From the NCBI RefSeq assembly GCF_001517425.1, contig NZ_FBWL01000147.1, positions 1 to 34,469 on the forward strand: 34,469 bases of DNA, read 5' to 3'. The notes beneath the pieces are model-generated. The model saw only the letters and a program-made list of their open reading frames with translations, ran no database searches and was not told the DNA's origin. The first letter of the stretch is position 1. The number at the start of each line of letters is the position of its first letter. Both the position numbers and the translations under genes were made by a program. The stretch comes from Clostridium sp. C105KSO13. Its GTDB lineage: Bacteria > Bacillota > Clostridia > Lachnospirales > Lachnospiraceae. Below, in pieces: positions 13,916 through 21,762 of this stretch.

Positions 13916-15400
13916 CTAGTTCCACGGATTCTCTGTCGGATATCTTATCCCTGCCGGCTGATTGTATCCGATTTCCTCCACAGGAACCCCCATATACTTG
14001 AATACTTCAAATAATGCTTTTCCGTGATTTCCAAAGGCTACCGCTCCGTGGTGGGGGTAGTTTCCTTCTATCAACACATGACGGTAAAATCTCCCCATTT
14101 CGGATATGGCAAATATACCGATGGAGCCGAAGGATTTTGTGGCCACAGGAAGGACTTCCCCCTGAGCTATGTATGCACGCATTTTTCCGTCTGCTGTGCT
14201 CTGCAGACGGAAAAATGTGATATCGCCGGGTATGATATCCCCCTCAAGAGTTCCCTGTGTCACTTCTTCCGGCAGCGTTCTGGCCATAATCATCTGGTTC
14301 TTCATCTCACAGAAGGAAAGCTTTTGGGAAGCTGTATTTCCACAGTGGAAGCCCATGAAAGTGTCTTTCTGTGTGTACTTGAATTTTCCCTCTATATCTT
14401 CTTTGTACATGTCTGCTGGCACCGTGTTATTAATGTCAAGCAATGTTACAGTGTCTTCACTTACAACAGTCCCAATAAACTCGCTCAGCGCTCCGTAAAT
14501 GTCCACCTCGCAGGATACTGGTATCCCTTCTGCGGTCAGGCGGCTGTTGACATAACAAGGCACAAATCCGAACTGGGTCTGAAATGCCGGCCAGCATTTT
14601 CCTGCAATTGCAACATACTTTCTGTAGCCTTTATGCTCCTTAACCCAGTCCTTCAAGGTAATTTCATACTGGGCCAGTTTCAGGAGAATCTCTGGCTTTT
14701 TGTTGCCTGTCCCCAGTTCCGCCTCCATTTCCTTAACAACCGCAGGGAGTCTTTCATCTTCGGCATGGTTGTTGTATGCCTCAAACAAATCCAGCTCAGA
14801 GTTTTCTTCAATTTCTACTCCCAGGTTGTAAAGCTGCTGAATCGGTGCATTACATGCAAGGAAATTTAAAGGGCGGGGGCCAAAGCTGATAATCTTCAGG
14901 CTGCTCAAACCTATAACTGCCCTTGCGATAGGTTTAAACTCCTGAATCATATCTGCACATTCCTCTGCCGTTCCGACGGGATATTCCGGAATATATGCCT
15001 TAACACTGCGCAGCTTCAGATTATAGCTGGCATTGAGCATTCCGCAGTAAGCATCCCCCCGGCCCTGGACCAGGTTATTTCCCGTCTCTTCTGCCGCTGC
15101 AATAAACATCTTCGGTCCATCGAAATGCTTAGCAAGCAATGTCTCTGCAATTTCCGGTCCGAAATTTCCAAGGTAAACAACAAGAGCATTGCATCCGGCA
15201 TTTTTTATGTCCTCCAGCGCCTGCACCATATGAATTTCGCTTTCCACGATACAGATTGGGCATTCATAAATTTCAACCTCACCATATTTTTCTTTGTAAG
15301 CTTTCATCAACGCTTCCCTGCGTGATACAGAAAGGCTTTCTGGAAAGCAGTCCCGGCTGACCGCCACAACTCCTATTTTCAATTCCGGCATATTGTTCAT
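13916..15400 (-). CDS. L-fucose/L-arabinose isomerase family protein
   Basis: A 494-aa protein of the fucose/arabinose isomerase superfamily, which interconverts aldoses and ketoses with a divalent metal. Family features include the N-terminal Rossmann-like domain (KIGVVAVSRDCFPESL), ALVVYLGNFGPE, RGDAYCGMLNA, the central GPRPLNF, and the C-terminal domain with FMGFHCGNT, VEGNYPHHGAV-like EGNYPHHGAVAFG and the closing PTENPWN. The downstream xylulokinase-type gene suggests the product is a ketopentose (D-xylulose or a close relative) or that the pair handles an unusual sugar. It has its own strong promoter and a GTGCAC palindrome in the leader. The exact substrate is not deducible. Confidence 0.85.
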   Translation of the reverse strand: MNNMPELKIGVVAVSRDCFPESLSVSRREALMKAYKEKYGEVEIYECPICIVESEIHMVQALEDIKNAGCNALVVYLGNFGPEIAETLLAKHFDGPKMFIAAAEETGNNLVQGRGDAYCGMLNASYNLKLRSVKAYIPEYPVGTAEECADMIQEFKPIARAVIGLSSLKIISFGPRPLNFLACNAPIQQLYNLGVEIEENSELDLFEAYNNHAEDERLPAVVKEMEAELGTGNKKPEILLKLAQYEITLKDWVKEHKGYRKYVAIAGKCWPAFQTQFGFVPCYVNSRLTAEGIPVSCEVDIYGALSEFIGTVVSEDTVTLLDINNTVPADMYKEDIEGKFKYTQKDTFMGFHCGNTASQKLSFCEMKNQMIMARTLPEEVTQGTLEGDIIPGDITFFRLQSTADGKMRAYIAQGEVLPVATKSFGSIGIFAISEMGRFYRHVLIEGNYPHHGAVAFGNHGKALFEVFKYMGVPVEEIGYNQPAGIRYPTENPWN

Positions 15401-15464
15401 TTTCTATTCCTCACTTTTTTCAGAATATTCTAACATCTTTTTCCCTTGTCATAGATTTCGCCCT

Positions 15465-15479
15465 GTGCACGTAGTGCAC
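15465..15479. promoter_or_regulatory. Palindromic operator candidate GTGCAC-GTA-GTGCAC
   Basis: Two GTGCAC palindromes spaced by GTA lie about 20-35 bases downstream of the predicted start of the isomerase transcript, a position suited to a repressor acting on the sugar operon. Confidence 0.5.
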
Positions 15480-15505
15480 GGTTTGTGATTATTTATCTTA
15501 ATTTG

Positions 15506-15534
15506 ATAGTATCATTTTATGTAATCTCCGTCAA
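15506..15534 (-). promoter_or_regulatory. Promoter of the isomerase-kinase operon
   Basis: TTGACG (15529-15534), 17-base spacer, TACTAT (15506-15511) on the minus strand. The leader to the ATG is about 100 bases and holds the operator candidate plus a TTTTCAGAATATTC motif at 15416-15430. Confidence 0.7.
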
Positions 15535-15598
15535 CAATTGATTTTGGTCGGATTTGACAGAAAACACCCCTATTCTGTGGAACTCTTTGTCCAGCATC

Positions 15599-15627
15599 TT
15601 GTGTTTTCTGTAGATAGGAATTATACT
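15599..15627 (+). promoter_or_regulatory. Promoter of the Fe-alcohol dehydrogenase gene
   Basis: TTGTGT (15599-15604), 17-base spacer, TATACT (15622-15627), 30 bases before the ATG. Confidence 0.6.
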
Positions 15628-15657
15628 ATATTCAAACACAAGAAAGAAGGTCTGCAT

Positions 15658-16833
15658 ATGGATAATTTTACATTTTTTGCACCAACCTATTTTGCATTTG
15701 GGATGGGTACTGAAAACGAAACCGGAAAATACGTGAAACGATTCGGCGGCAGCAAGGTTTTAATCCACTATGGAGGTGGCTCCGTCATCCGTTCCGGTTT
15801 ACTGGACCGGGTGAAGAAATCACTGGAAACAGAAGATCTGGCCTATATTGAGCTTGGAGGAGTAAAGCCAAATCCAAGAAGTGGTCTGGTTTACAAAGGA
15901 ATTGAACTTTGCAGAAATGAAAAGGTTGATTTTATTTTAGCTGTAGGCGGCGGCAGTACAATCGATTCCTCGAAGGCCATTGCAGCAGGAGTTCCATACG
16001 ATGGTGATTTCTGGGATTATTATGAAGGAAAACCTATAGAAAATGCACTGCCTGTAGGAACTGTTCTTACCATTTCCGCTGCCGGAAGTGAAGGCTCGCC
16101 TGATTCTGTCATCACGAAAGAAGAAGGAATGTTTAAACGTGGAGCAACTGGTGAGGGCTTAAGACCCAAATTTACAATTATGAACCCGGCTCTGACACAG
16201 ACCCTGCCTGCTTATCAAACTGCCTGCGGCATTACGGATATTATGGCCCATCTGTACGAGCGTTATCTGACCAATACAAAAGAGGTAGAGGTTACCGACC
16301 GTATGATTGAAGCCCTGCTGCTGACCATGATCCACGAAGGGCCAAGAGCAATAAAGGATTCGGACAACTATGATGCCCGCGCAAATATTATGTGGGCAGG
16401 TATGATGGCACACAATAATTCCTGCGGTGTCGGAAGAACCCAGGACTGGACAAGCCATGACATCGAACATGAGCTGTCCGCTTTATATGATTGTGCCCAC
16501 GGAGCCGGCCTAGCTGTCGTGATGCCGGCCGTATTTAAGTATAACCTGAGGCATAACGTAATGCGCTTCGCACAGGCTGCTGTCCGAGTATGGGGATGTC
16601 AGATGAATTTTGAAAACCCGGAAGAAACTGCTCTTGCAGGAATCGAAGCATTACGTCAATTTTTGATTTCTATTGGTATGCCAAAGAACTTTGCCGAACT
16701 GGGAGCTAAAGAGGCGGATATCGAGAAACTGGCACATACCGCCTGCTACGGGAACGTAAATACCGGCACTCTGGGCGGATTTGTAGAGCTGACGCAAAAG
16801 GATGTGGAAAGCATCTATCATCTTATGGTATAA
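15658..16833 (+). CDS. Iron-containing alcohol dehydrogenase, butanol-dehydrogenase (BdhA) type
   Basis: A 391-aa NAD(P)H-dependent group III alcohol dehydrogenase that reduces aldehydes to alcohols (or other carbonyls) in the cytoplasm. MDNFTFFAPTYFAFG and the GGGS-containing AVGGGSTIDSSKAIA form the nucleotide domain. Iron ligands are visible in DIMAHLYERY (Asp and His) and in SHDIEHELSA and DCAHGAGLAVVMPA (His). The first ATG after AAGAAGG at 15658 is the start; the longer frame has no ribosome site. It is divergent from the sugar isomerase operon and ends in a strong terminator. It may dispose of reducing power or reduce a sugar-derived aldehyde. Confidence 0.93.
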   Translation: MDNFTFFAPTYFAFGMGTENETGKYVKRFGGSKVLIHYGGGSVIRSGLLDRVKKSLETEDLAYIELGGVKPNPRSGLVYKGIELCRNEKVDFILAVGGGSTIDSSKAIAAGVPYDGDFWDYYEGKPIENALPVGTVLTISAAGSEGSPDSVITKEEGMFKRGATGEGLRPKFTIMNPALTQTLPAYQTACGITDIMAHLYERYLTNTKEVEVTDRMIEALLLTMIHEGPRAIKDSDNYDARANIMWAGMMAHNNSCGVGRTQDWTSHDIEHELSALYDCAHGAGLAVVMPAVFKYNLRHNVMRFAQAAVRVWGCQMNFENPEETALAGIEALRQFLISIGMPKNFAELGAKEADIEKLAHTACYGNVNTGTLGGFVELTQKDVESIYHLMV

Positions 16834-16847
16834 ACATAGAAGTCTGC

Positions 16848-16888
16848 AAAAGGGACAGGCCTCATTATAAGGTCTGTCCCCTTTTATT
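16848..16888 (+). terminator. Intrinsic terminator after the alcohol dehydrogenase
   Basis: AAAAGGGACAG pairs with CTGTCCCCTTTT, giving an 11-bp stem with one bulge, followed by ATTACTTT. The stem lies against the stop of the convergent GH3 gene. Confidence 0.75.
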
Positions 16889-17131
16889 ACTTTCTGTTTG
16901 CAAAAAAACCTTTTATTAAGTGCCCCATGCCTTTGAAAAAATGCCCGTTTACAATCTCTGTCAAGGCATGTGCCATGCCCATACTTACCATGCCGCCGGT
17001 CATTTTTGCAATACCTCGGAATGGTACATTATATATGAATAAAATATTAAGGTCCGGTTTTCCCTTTGCCATACTTTTATTTTTCAAATGATTCAGTATC
17101 CTAAACATCCATCTGGCAAGACCGCTCTTTT
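16887..17131 (-). pseudogene. Out-of-frame C-terminal tail of the GH3 beta-glucosidase
   Basis: After the A4 run at 17128-17131 the other frame reads KSGLARWMFRILNHLKNK, then KPDLNILFIYNVPFRGIAKMTGGM and NGHFFKGMGHLIKGFF. This is the C-terminal helical region found in many Lachnospiraceae GH3 enzymes after the DALCQMYYAK segment. Removing one A would join the two frames into a protein of about 773 aa. The current stop instead gives a 19-codon-earlier, tail-less enzyme. Confidence 0.75.
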
Positions 17132-19209
17132 GCGTAGTACATCTGACAGAGAGCATCGTTCAAATCCAGTCCTTTGCTCCTGTCCCATTTACTTTCAGGT
17201 ATCGGCCGTCCCAGAAGCTTTTCAAATTCTCCATCTTCCACCTCTGCCGCCTGTCCTGCATAATAGGTGGGAAGCTCTTCCTTTTTGTACGGAAGTTCAG
17301 CCTGTGTTCCCTCTATGTTCACCTCTGTGGCAAGAAGAATATTTGCTGCATTGGATCCTGCCATAACCTGATAGATCCCACCTTCTACTTCCCATCCATT
17401 AGTCTTTACATTATAGTAGCGGAATGCCTTATCATCCAGCAAAACGGTAACTGTTCTGCTCTCTCCCGCCTTCAGATAAACTTTGTGAAAGCCTTTTAGC
17501 TCCTTTCGGGGGCGGAAAATTTCACTATCCGATTTTGATATGTAAATCTGCACCACCTCTGCGCCATCCACATTTCCGGTGTTTTTAACCGTTACACTGA
17601 CTTTTTCTTCATCTGCCTTTATATTTGAATAAGCAAATGAAGTATAGCTGAGCCCGTACCCAAATGGAAACAGTACCGGCACTCCCGCCGTTTCATAATA
17701 TCTGTATCCTACGAACACACTCTCACGGTATTCCGAAGTCTTCTCTTCTCCGGGCCAATAACGGTATGCCGGAGTGTCCTCATAGCTTAGGGGAAACGTC
17801 TCGCTTAATCTTCCCGACGGACACACCTTCCCCGTCAGCACATTGGTCACTGCGCCCGCAGACATAACTGCCACTACATTGGGATTCTCTTTCTGCACCG
17901 CTGTCAGAAGATCCACCTGGTTTTGCGCTAGTTTCATGTGCTCCCTGTCCATTCCTTCTGTTTCGGCCAGCTCATCCAATCCAAGATAAAGAAGTACCAC
18001 TTCAGCTTTTTTTGCAAGCTCTGCTGCCATTTTCTCTAGCTTTTGGCTGCTTTTTCCATTGCGTATAAAACCTTGCTCATAGCCTACAAACTCTATGGAC
18101 TCTTCTGTCTTCCATATGTCCAGCGGGGTGTCAAGCTTTGTACAGTTTACAACGCTGGAGCCAGCTCCCTGATACCGTGGTTTAGCTGCAAAATCTCCGA
18201 TAACCGCTACTTTTGTTCCTGGTTTCAGAGGAAGAATATTTTCCTCATTTCTCAGAAGAACTACACACTCCTCAGCTGCTTTTTCCGCCATCACATGATG
18301 CCGCTCTACATCAAATCCTTTGCCTGCTTTTCCCTGAACTGTCCTTTGCGTTTCAAAAATAATTTTTAGGAGCTCATCCACTCTTTTGTCCAGTACTTCC
18401 TCATTTAAGTTTCCACTCTTCACAGCTCGGACCAGTTCCTTCATTCCGTCTTTTCCGGTTGTGGGCATTTCCAGATGGCTTCCTGCTTTTACGCCGTCAG
18501 TATGGCTGTTACTGGCCCCCCAGTCAGATACGACAAAACCTTCAAACCCCCACTCGTTTACCAGAATCTCCTGCAGCAAATGTTGATTTTCATTGGCGTA
18601 GGTTCCGTTGATCCGGTTGTAGGAGGTCATAATAGATTTTGCTTTTCCCTCTTTCACCGCGATTTCAAAACCAGTGGTATAAATCTCGCGGAAGGTCCTC
18701 TCATCCAGCACAGAGTCATTGGACATACGCCGGAGCTCCTGACTGTTAACCGCAAAATGTTTCGGGCATGCTGCTGCGCCCTGACTTTGGATTCCTCTTA
18801 TATATCCTGCTGCCATTTTCCCTGCCAGATAAGGATCCTCGCTGAAATATTCGAAATTTCTTCCGCACAAAGGACTTCTTTTTATGTTGAGTCCCGGGCC
18901 CAGAAGAACATTTACCCCCTGAGACACTGCCTCCTCTCCCAGATAGTTACCCAGTTCTTCCCCCAGCTTGGGATTCCAGCTGTTGGCCATCGCCGCCGCT
19001 GTGGGAAAACAGGTTGCAGGCAGACTGACATTGAGCCCCAGGTGATCCGCCTCCCCGGCCTGTCTGCGGATGCCGTGGGGCCCGTCGGATAAAGTCATGG
19101 AGGGGATCCCCAGCCGCTCGATGTCCACCGTCTGCCAGAAATCCTTTCCCGACAGGAGGGAGGATTTCTCCTCCAGCGTCATTTTATCAATTAATTCCTG
19201 ATATTTCAA
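17101..19209 (-). CDS. Glycoside hydrolase family 3 beta-glucosidase, 3' end frameshifted
   Basis: A GH3 enzyme (702 aa from the TTG start) that releases terminal beta-linked glucose or related sugars. The TIM-barrel domain contains DGPHGIR, GVNVLLGPGLNIKRSPLCGRNFEYFSEDP (spread over two motifs), KHFAVN and the nucleophile in GFVVSDWGA. The second domain has VAVIGDFA and DELAETEGMDRE with the likely acid/base Glu. A fibronectin-III-like domain follows (GAEVVQIYISKSD...RPRKELKGF). No signal peptide: cytoplasmic. I start at TTG 19209 because GGGAGG is 8 bases before it; the in-frame ATG overlaps that site. The reading frame breaks after MYYAK, so the usual last ~75 residues are out of frame. 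Activity may survive, as the catalytic domains are intact. Confidence 0.9.
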   Translation of the reverse strand: MKYQELIDKMTLEEKSSLLSGKDFWQTVDIERLGIPSMTLSDGPHGIRRQAGEADHLGLNVSLPATCFPTAAAMANSWNPKLGEELGNYLGEEAVSQGVNVLLGPGLNIKRSPLCGRNFEYFSEDPYLAGKMAAGYIRGIQSQGAAACPKHFAVNSQELRRMSNDSVLDERTFREIYTTGFEIAVKEGKAKSIMTSYNRINGTYANENQHLLQEILVNEWGFEGFVVSDWGASNSHTDGVKAGSHLEMPTTGKDGMKELVRAVKSGNLNEEVLDKRVDELLKIIFETQRTVQGKAGKGFDVERHHVMAEKAAEECVVLLRNEENILPLKPGTKVAVIGDFAAKPRYQGAGSSVVNCTKLDTPLDIWKTEESIEFVGYEQGFIRNGKSSQKLEKMAAELAKKAEVVLLYLGLDELAETEGMDREHMKLAQNQVDLLTAVQKENPNVVAVMSAGAVTNVLTGKVCPSGRLSETFPLSYEDTPAYRYWPGEEKTSEYRESVFVGYRYYETAGVPVLFPFGYGLSYTSFAYSNIKADEEKVSVTVKNTGNVDGAEVVQIYISKSDSEIFRPRKELKGFHKVYLKAGESRTVTVLLDDKAFRYYNVKTNGWEVEGGIYQVMAGSNAANILLATEVNIEGTQAELPYKKEELPTYYAGQAAEVEDGEFEKLLGRPIPESKWDRSKGLDLNDALCQMYYAKERSCQMDV

Positions 19210-19228
19210 AATAATTCCTCCCATTTGA

Positions 19229-19326
19229 GTAACAGTTCAGCCATGTGGATTTTTGACAGTGTATGCAGGAGAAAATTTATTTTCGCATGCATATGGTGCT
19301 AAAAATTCATATGGCTGAACTGTTAC
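19229..19326. repeat. 98-bp element with 26-bp inverted repeats
   Basis: Arms at 19229-19254 and 19301-19326 start GTAACAGTTCAGCCAT and match at 24 of 26 positions; the two mismatches are G/U-compatible in the minus-strand or plus-strand RNA. A second hairpin (GAAAAT-TT-ATTTTC region) lies inside. It sits in the GH3 leader, downstream of its promoter. It may be a miniature inverted-repeat element or a structured leader. Confidence 0.6.
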
Positions 19327-19364
19327 CTATTTGACAACTCTTAGCGAGATTTGCTATATCCCTC

Positions 19365-19393
19365 ATTATAAAACCTTTCACCGGTTATTTCAT
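19365..19393 (-). promoter_or_regulatory. Candidate promoter of the GH3 gene
   Basis: ATGAAA (19388-19393), 17-base spacer, TATAAT (19365-19370). The -35 is weak. Transcription from here would put the 98-bp inverted repeat in the 5' leader. Confidence 0.4.
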
Positions 19394-19634
19394 ACTTTCA
19401 ACGTAAACTGCGCTTTTTTGAGAGCAGTCTGTCATCTTCCTGCGCATTTACATATCACATACCTTTAACCTTTTCTTTTATTATATAGATTCTGTGAATA
19501 TATACAATGAGATGTTTACCGGTCAGAAGAATTGGTGTAATTACATGAATTAAGAAATAGATATAAACAGGTGTAGATTTCTTCCCTGAAATTGACTATA
19601 ATAAGAATCAGCTTATACATCTGGAGGAAATAAA

Positions 19635-19796
19635 ATGTTAAAGAATATTATACTGATTGTTGCGCTGATTTGTTCCTGCATCTATATGGTACTGTTCTGG
19701 GTTTCCAACCCAAAGGCAAATATAATTGCAAATAAAATTCAAAAACCTTTTATTATTGTCAGTGCCGCTTTATTAGTCCTGTATATCATCTTGTAA
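19635..19796 (+). CDS. Small membrane protein, 53 aa, unrecognised
   Basis: An ATG preceded by GGAGG at 8 bases opens a 53-codon frame. It has two hydrophobic segments (NIILIVALICSCIYMVLFW and PFIIVSAALLVLYIIL) joined by a polar loop with KANIIANKIQK. The predicted topology is a two-helix hairpin membrane protein. A TATAAT lies about 35 bases upstream at 19598-19603. It precedes rpoN by about 100 bases on the same strand, but rpoN has its own promoter. I cannot assign a family or function. The remaining part of 19327-19634 shows only the GH3 promoter. Confidence 0.6.
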   Translation: MLKNIILIVALICSCIYMVLFWVSNPKANIIANKIQKPFIIVSAALLVLYIIL

Positions 19797-19835
19797 CAAG
19801 TGTCCTGGCCACTGCAAGGGCTTTTCTCAATACAA

Positions 19836-19864
19836 TTGTCTTTATCATGATAAAATGCTATACT
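19836..19864 (+). promoter_or_regulatory. Promoter of rpoN
   Basis: TTGTCT (19836-19841), 17-base spacer, TATACT (19859-19864) with an extended TGC before the -10; 36 bases to the chosen start codon. Confidence 0.65.
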
Positions 19865-19900
19865 TTATGTAAACATATCCAATACACAGGAGGGACTTTC

Positions 19901-21229
19901 ATGCCGGAAAACACACTCCAATTAGAGCAGCGGCAGAAGATGTCGCTGCAGCAGATGCAGTCTCTTGAACTTTTGGCATATACCAATCAGGAGCTGGACT
20001 ATTTTCTTACCAATGAATATTTAGAAAATCCGCTGCTTGATAATTCGCAGGATAAACAAAATTCAATGATAGAGAACCTTGAGCAGCATTATGAAAAAAG
20101 CCTTACATACAAAGAACATTCTGCTCGGTGGGATGAAGACGACTGTTCCAGAGAAAATGATATTCCTGCCCAGCAGACAAATGAACTAAAAGAATTTCTG
20201 ACCAGCCAGCTAAATAAAGCTGACTTTAGCACCAGTGACTGGCAGTTAATCAATTATCTAATCGAGTGCCTGGATGAAGATGGTTTCTTTATTTATAAAC
20301 CGGAAGATATCGCCCATGTTTCGCAGTTTTCGGTTGATCGGATTAATGCATGCCTGCACATCTTAAAGACGCTCGAGCCTGTCGGAATTTTTGCAGAAGA
20401 TATTTCTGAATGCCTGAAAATTCAGCTGGATTCACAGGGCATCCACGATCAGGAGCTGTTCACCATCATCGAACATTACATGCCGGATATCCTGAACGGA
20501 CAAATCGCAAAAGTCTCACGCGCCCTGGGCTTATCATCAGTTAAGATAAAATCATATATTCATTTAATCGGTGAGTTGAATCCTCGTCCAATCCTTAATT
20601 CCCTCTCTGCTAAAACCCAGTACATTGTCCCTGATATTATTGCTTCCTATGATTCCAGTCAGTGGCATGTCAACCTGAATGACAGTTGGTTGGGCGATTA
20701 CAAATACAATGATTATTATCTCAAAATGATGCATAATACTAAAGACGACGAACTTAAAGAATACTTTAAAATCAAATATGAACGTACCCGTTTTGTCATT
20801 CAGGGCATTGAGCAGAGACGTAATACGATAATCAAAGTCGTCATGGCAATTCTGGGGCTCCAGGATAACTATTTTAGGGGCAATGCTCCACTTATGCCGA
20901 TGTCACTAGATACAATTGCGCAAAAGACTAATTTTCATGCTTCTACAGTGAGCCGAGCGATAAAAGATAAATATCTGCAGTATGAGAAGACAGTGTTATT
21001 AAAAGATCTGTTTACTTCCTCCATCTCGCATAATTCCTTGTCCACAGAATCAGTGAAAAACAGGCTGCTGGAAATAATCCACGGGGAGAATACAAAGAAG
21101 CCATTCAGTGATGCCAAACTTTCCCAACAGATGGAGAAGGAAGGAATCAAAGTCTCCCGCAGAACCATCGCCAAATACCGTCAGGCTCTGGGAATCCCCA
21201 AAGCCCGGCAGCGGCAATATTTAAAATAA
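19901..21229 (+). CDS. rpoN: RNA polymerase sigma-54 factor
   Basis: A 442-aa sigma-54 that directs RNA polymerase to -24/-12 promoters and needs an AAA+ activator. Region I is Gln/Leu-rich (LQLEQRQKMSLQQMQSLELL), with LTNEYLENPLLD following. The core-binding domain covers the middle. The C-terminal part has the HTH (ASTVSRAIKDKYLQ) and the RpoN box as SRRTIAKYRQALGIP. The start is placed at the ATG after AGGAGGGACTTTC; the upstream in-frame extension overlaps the promoter. No bacterial enhancer-binding protein gene is nearby, so its regulon lies elsewhere. Confidence 0.95.
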   Translation: MPENTLQLEQRQKMSLQQMQSLELLAYTNQELDYFLTNEYLENPLLDNSQDKQNSMIENLEQHYEKSLTYKEHSARWDEDDCSRENDIPAQQTNELKEFLTSQLNKADFSTSDWQLINYLIECLDEDGFFIYKPEDIAHVSQFSVDRINACLHILKTLEPVGIFAEDISECLKIQLDSQGIHDQELFTIIEHYMPDILNGQIAKVSRALGLSSVKIKSYIHLIGELNPRPILNSLSAKTQYIVPDIIASYDSSQWHVNLNDSWLGDYKYNDYYLKMMHNTKDDELKEYFKIKYERTRFVIQGIEQRRNTIIKVVMAILGLQDNYFRGNAPLMPMSLDTIAQKTNFHASTVSRAIKDKYLQYEKTVLLKDLFTSSISHNSLSTESVKNRLLEIIHGENTKKPFSDAKLSQQMEKEGIKVSRRTIAKYRQALGIPKARQRQYLK

Positions 21230-21262
21230 GGGTGGCCAAACAAAATCGAAATCGTCCTATCT

Positions 21263-21463
21263 TTATCCTATTTGGATTACCTGCCCGGGGTAAATAAGAT
21301 CGGGGTTGCTGATATTATTAATTTGTGCCAGTTTTAGATAAGTTGTGTCATACTTAGCAGCAATTTCAGATAATGTATCTCCGGAAATTCCATTTATCTG
21401 ACCACTGTTGCTGTACTGCCAGATATCTTTGTTGGCACCAGTTAATGCCTGGAAGTTTATTTA
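21263..21463 (-). pseudogene. Remnant of a GH25 lysozyme with LysM domain
   Basis: The minus strand reads LTGANKDIWQYSNSGQINGISG, the end of a GH25 muramidase catalytic domain, directly joined to DTLSEIAAKYDTTYLKLAQINN and PDLIYPGQVIQIG, a LysM repeat. The usual DxN end of GH25, the linker and the first LysM strand (V..GDTL) are missing, as if an in-frame deletion fused the two at the shared SG. There is no start codon and a stop precedes the fragment. It is a relic of a cell-wall hydrolase. Confidence 0.65.
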
Positions 21464-21474
21464 AAGCGAAGCAA

Positions 21475-21509
21475 AAGAAAAAGTGCTAAATTCCAGGGGA
21501 ATCAGCACT
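21475..21509 (-). terminator. Intrinsic terminator of the tRNA-Glu/tRNA-Cys transcript
   Basis: On the minus strand AGTGCTGATTCC pairs with GGAATTTAGCACT, followed by TTTTTCTTTTG. It lies 18 bases after the tRNA-Cys 3' end. Confidence 0.75.
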
Positions 21510-21526
21510 CTCTCAAAATATAATAA

Positions 21527-21597
21527 AGGCACAGACCGGATTTGAACCGGTGATCAGGGTGTTGCAGACCCACGCCTTACCACTTGGCTACTGCGCC
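21527..21597 (-). tRNA. tRNA-Cys (anticodon GCA), second copy
   Basis: The same sequence as the 12196 copy except for a 4-base instead of 5-base variable loop and one acceptor change (CTGTGCC, giving a G-U pair). 71 bases, no encoded CCA. Downstream of tRNA-Glu in one transcript. Confidence 0.95.
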
Positions 21598-21603
21598 TTA
21601 TCA

Positions 21604-21675
21604 TGACTCCTACGGGAATCGAACCCGTGTTACCGCCGTGAAAGGGCGATGTCTTAACCGCTTGACCAAGGAGCC
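21604..21675 (-). tRNA. tRNA-Glu (anticodon UUC)
   Basis: Acceptor GGCTCCT pairs with AGGAGTC; the anticodon loop CTTTCAC carries TTC; the T arm is ACGGG-TTCGATT-CCCGT. The discriminator is A; CCA is not encoded. Six bases separate it from tRNA-Cys. Confidence 0.95.
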
Positions 21676-21691
21676 ATATATCTATTTATCT

Positions 21692-21720
21692 CGGTCACTG
21701 TTTTCACAGTGACCGTTTTT
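21692..21720 (+). terminator. Hairpin with U-tract on the plus strand, in the tRNA leader
   Basis: CGGTCACTG/CAGTGACCG is a perfect 9-bp stem followed by TTTTT on the plus strand. It could stop readthrough from rpoN. On the minus strand the same hairpin forms right after the tRNA transcription start without a U-tract. Confidence 0.55.
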
Positions 21721-21721
21721 A

Positions 21722-21750
21722 ATAATATCACACCCCAGGTCAGAATGCAA
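21722..21750 (-). promoter_or_regulatory. Promoter of the tRNA-Glu/tRNA-Cys operon
   Basis: TTGCAT (21745-21750), 17-base spacer, TATTAT (21722-21727) on the minus strand. Confidence 0.65.
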
Positions 21751-21762
21751 GACCTTTTCAAA

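Noticed and set aside
14024-14869. A 281-codon plus-strand open frame
   Set aside because: Fully antisense to the isomerase gene, no ribosome site, Cys/Phe-rich composition typical of shadow frames.
19847-19900. Longer N-terminus for rpoN
   Set aside because: It overlaps the -10 box, has no ribosome site and no homology to region I; AGGAGGG precedes the internal ATG.
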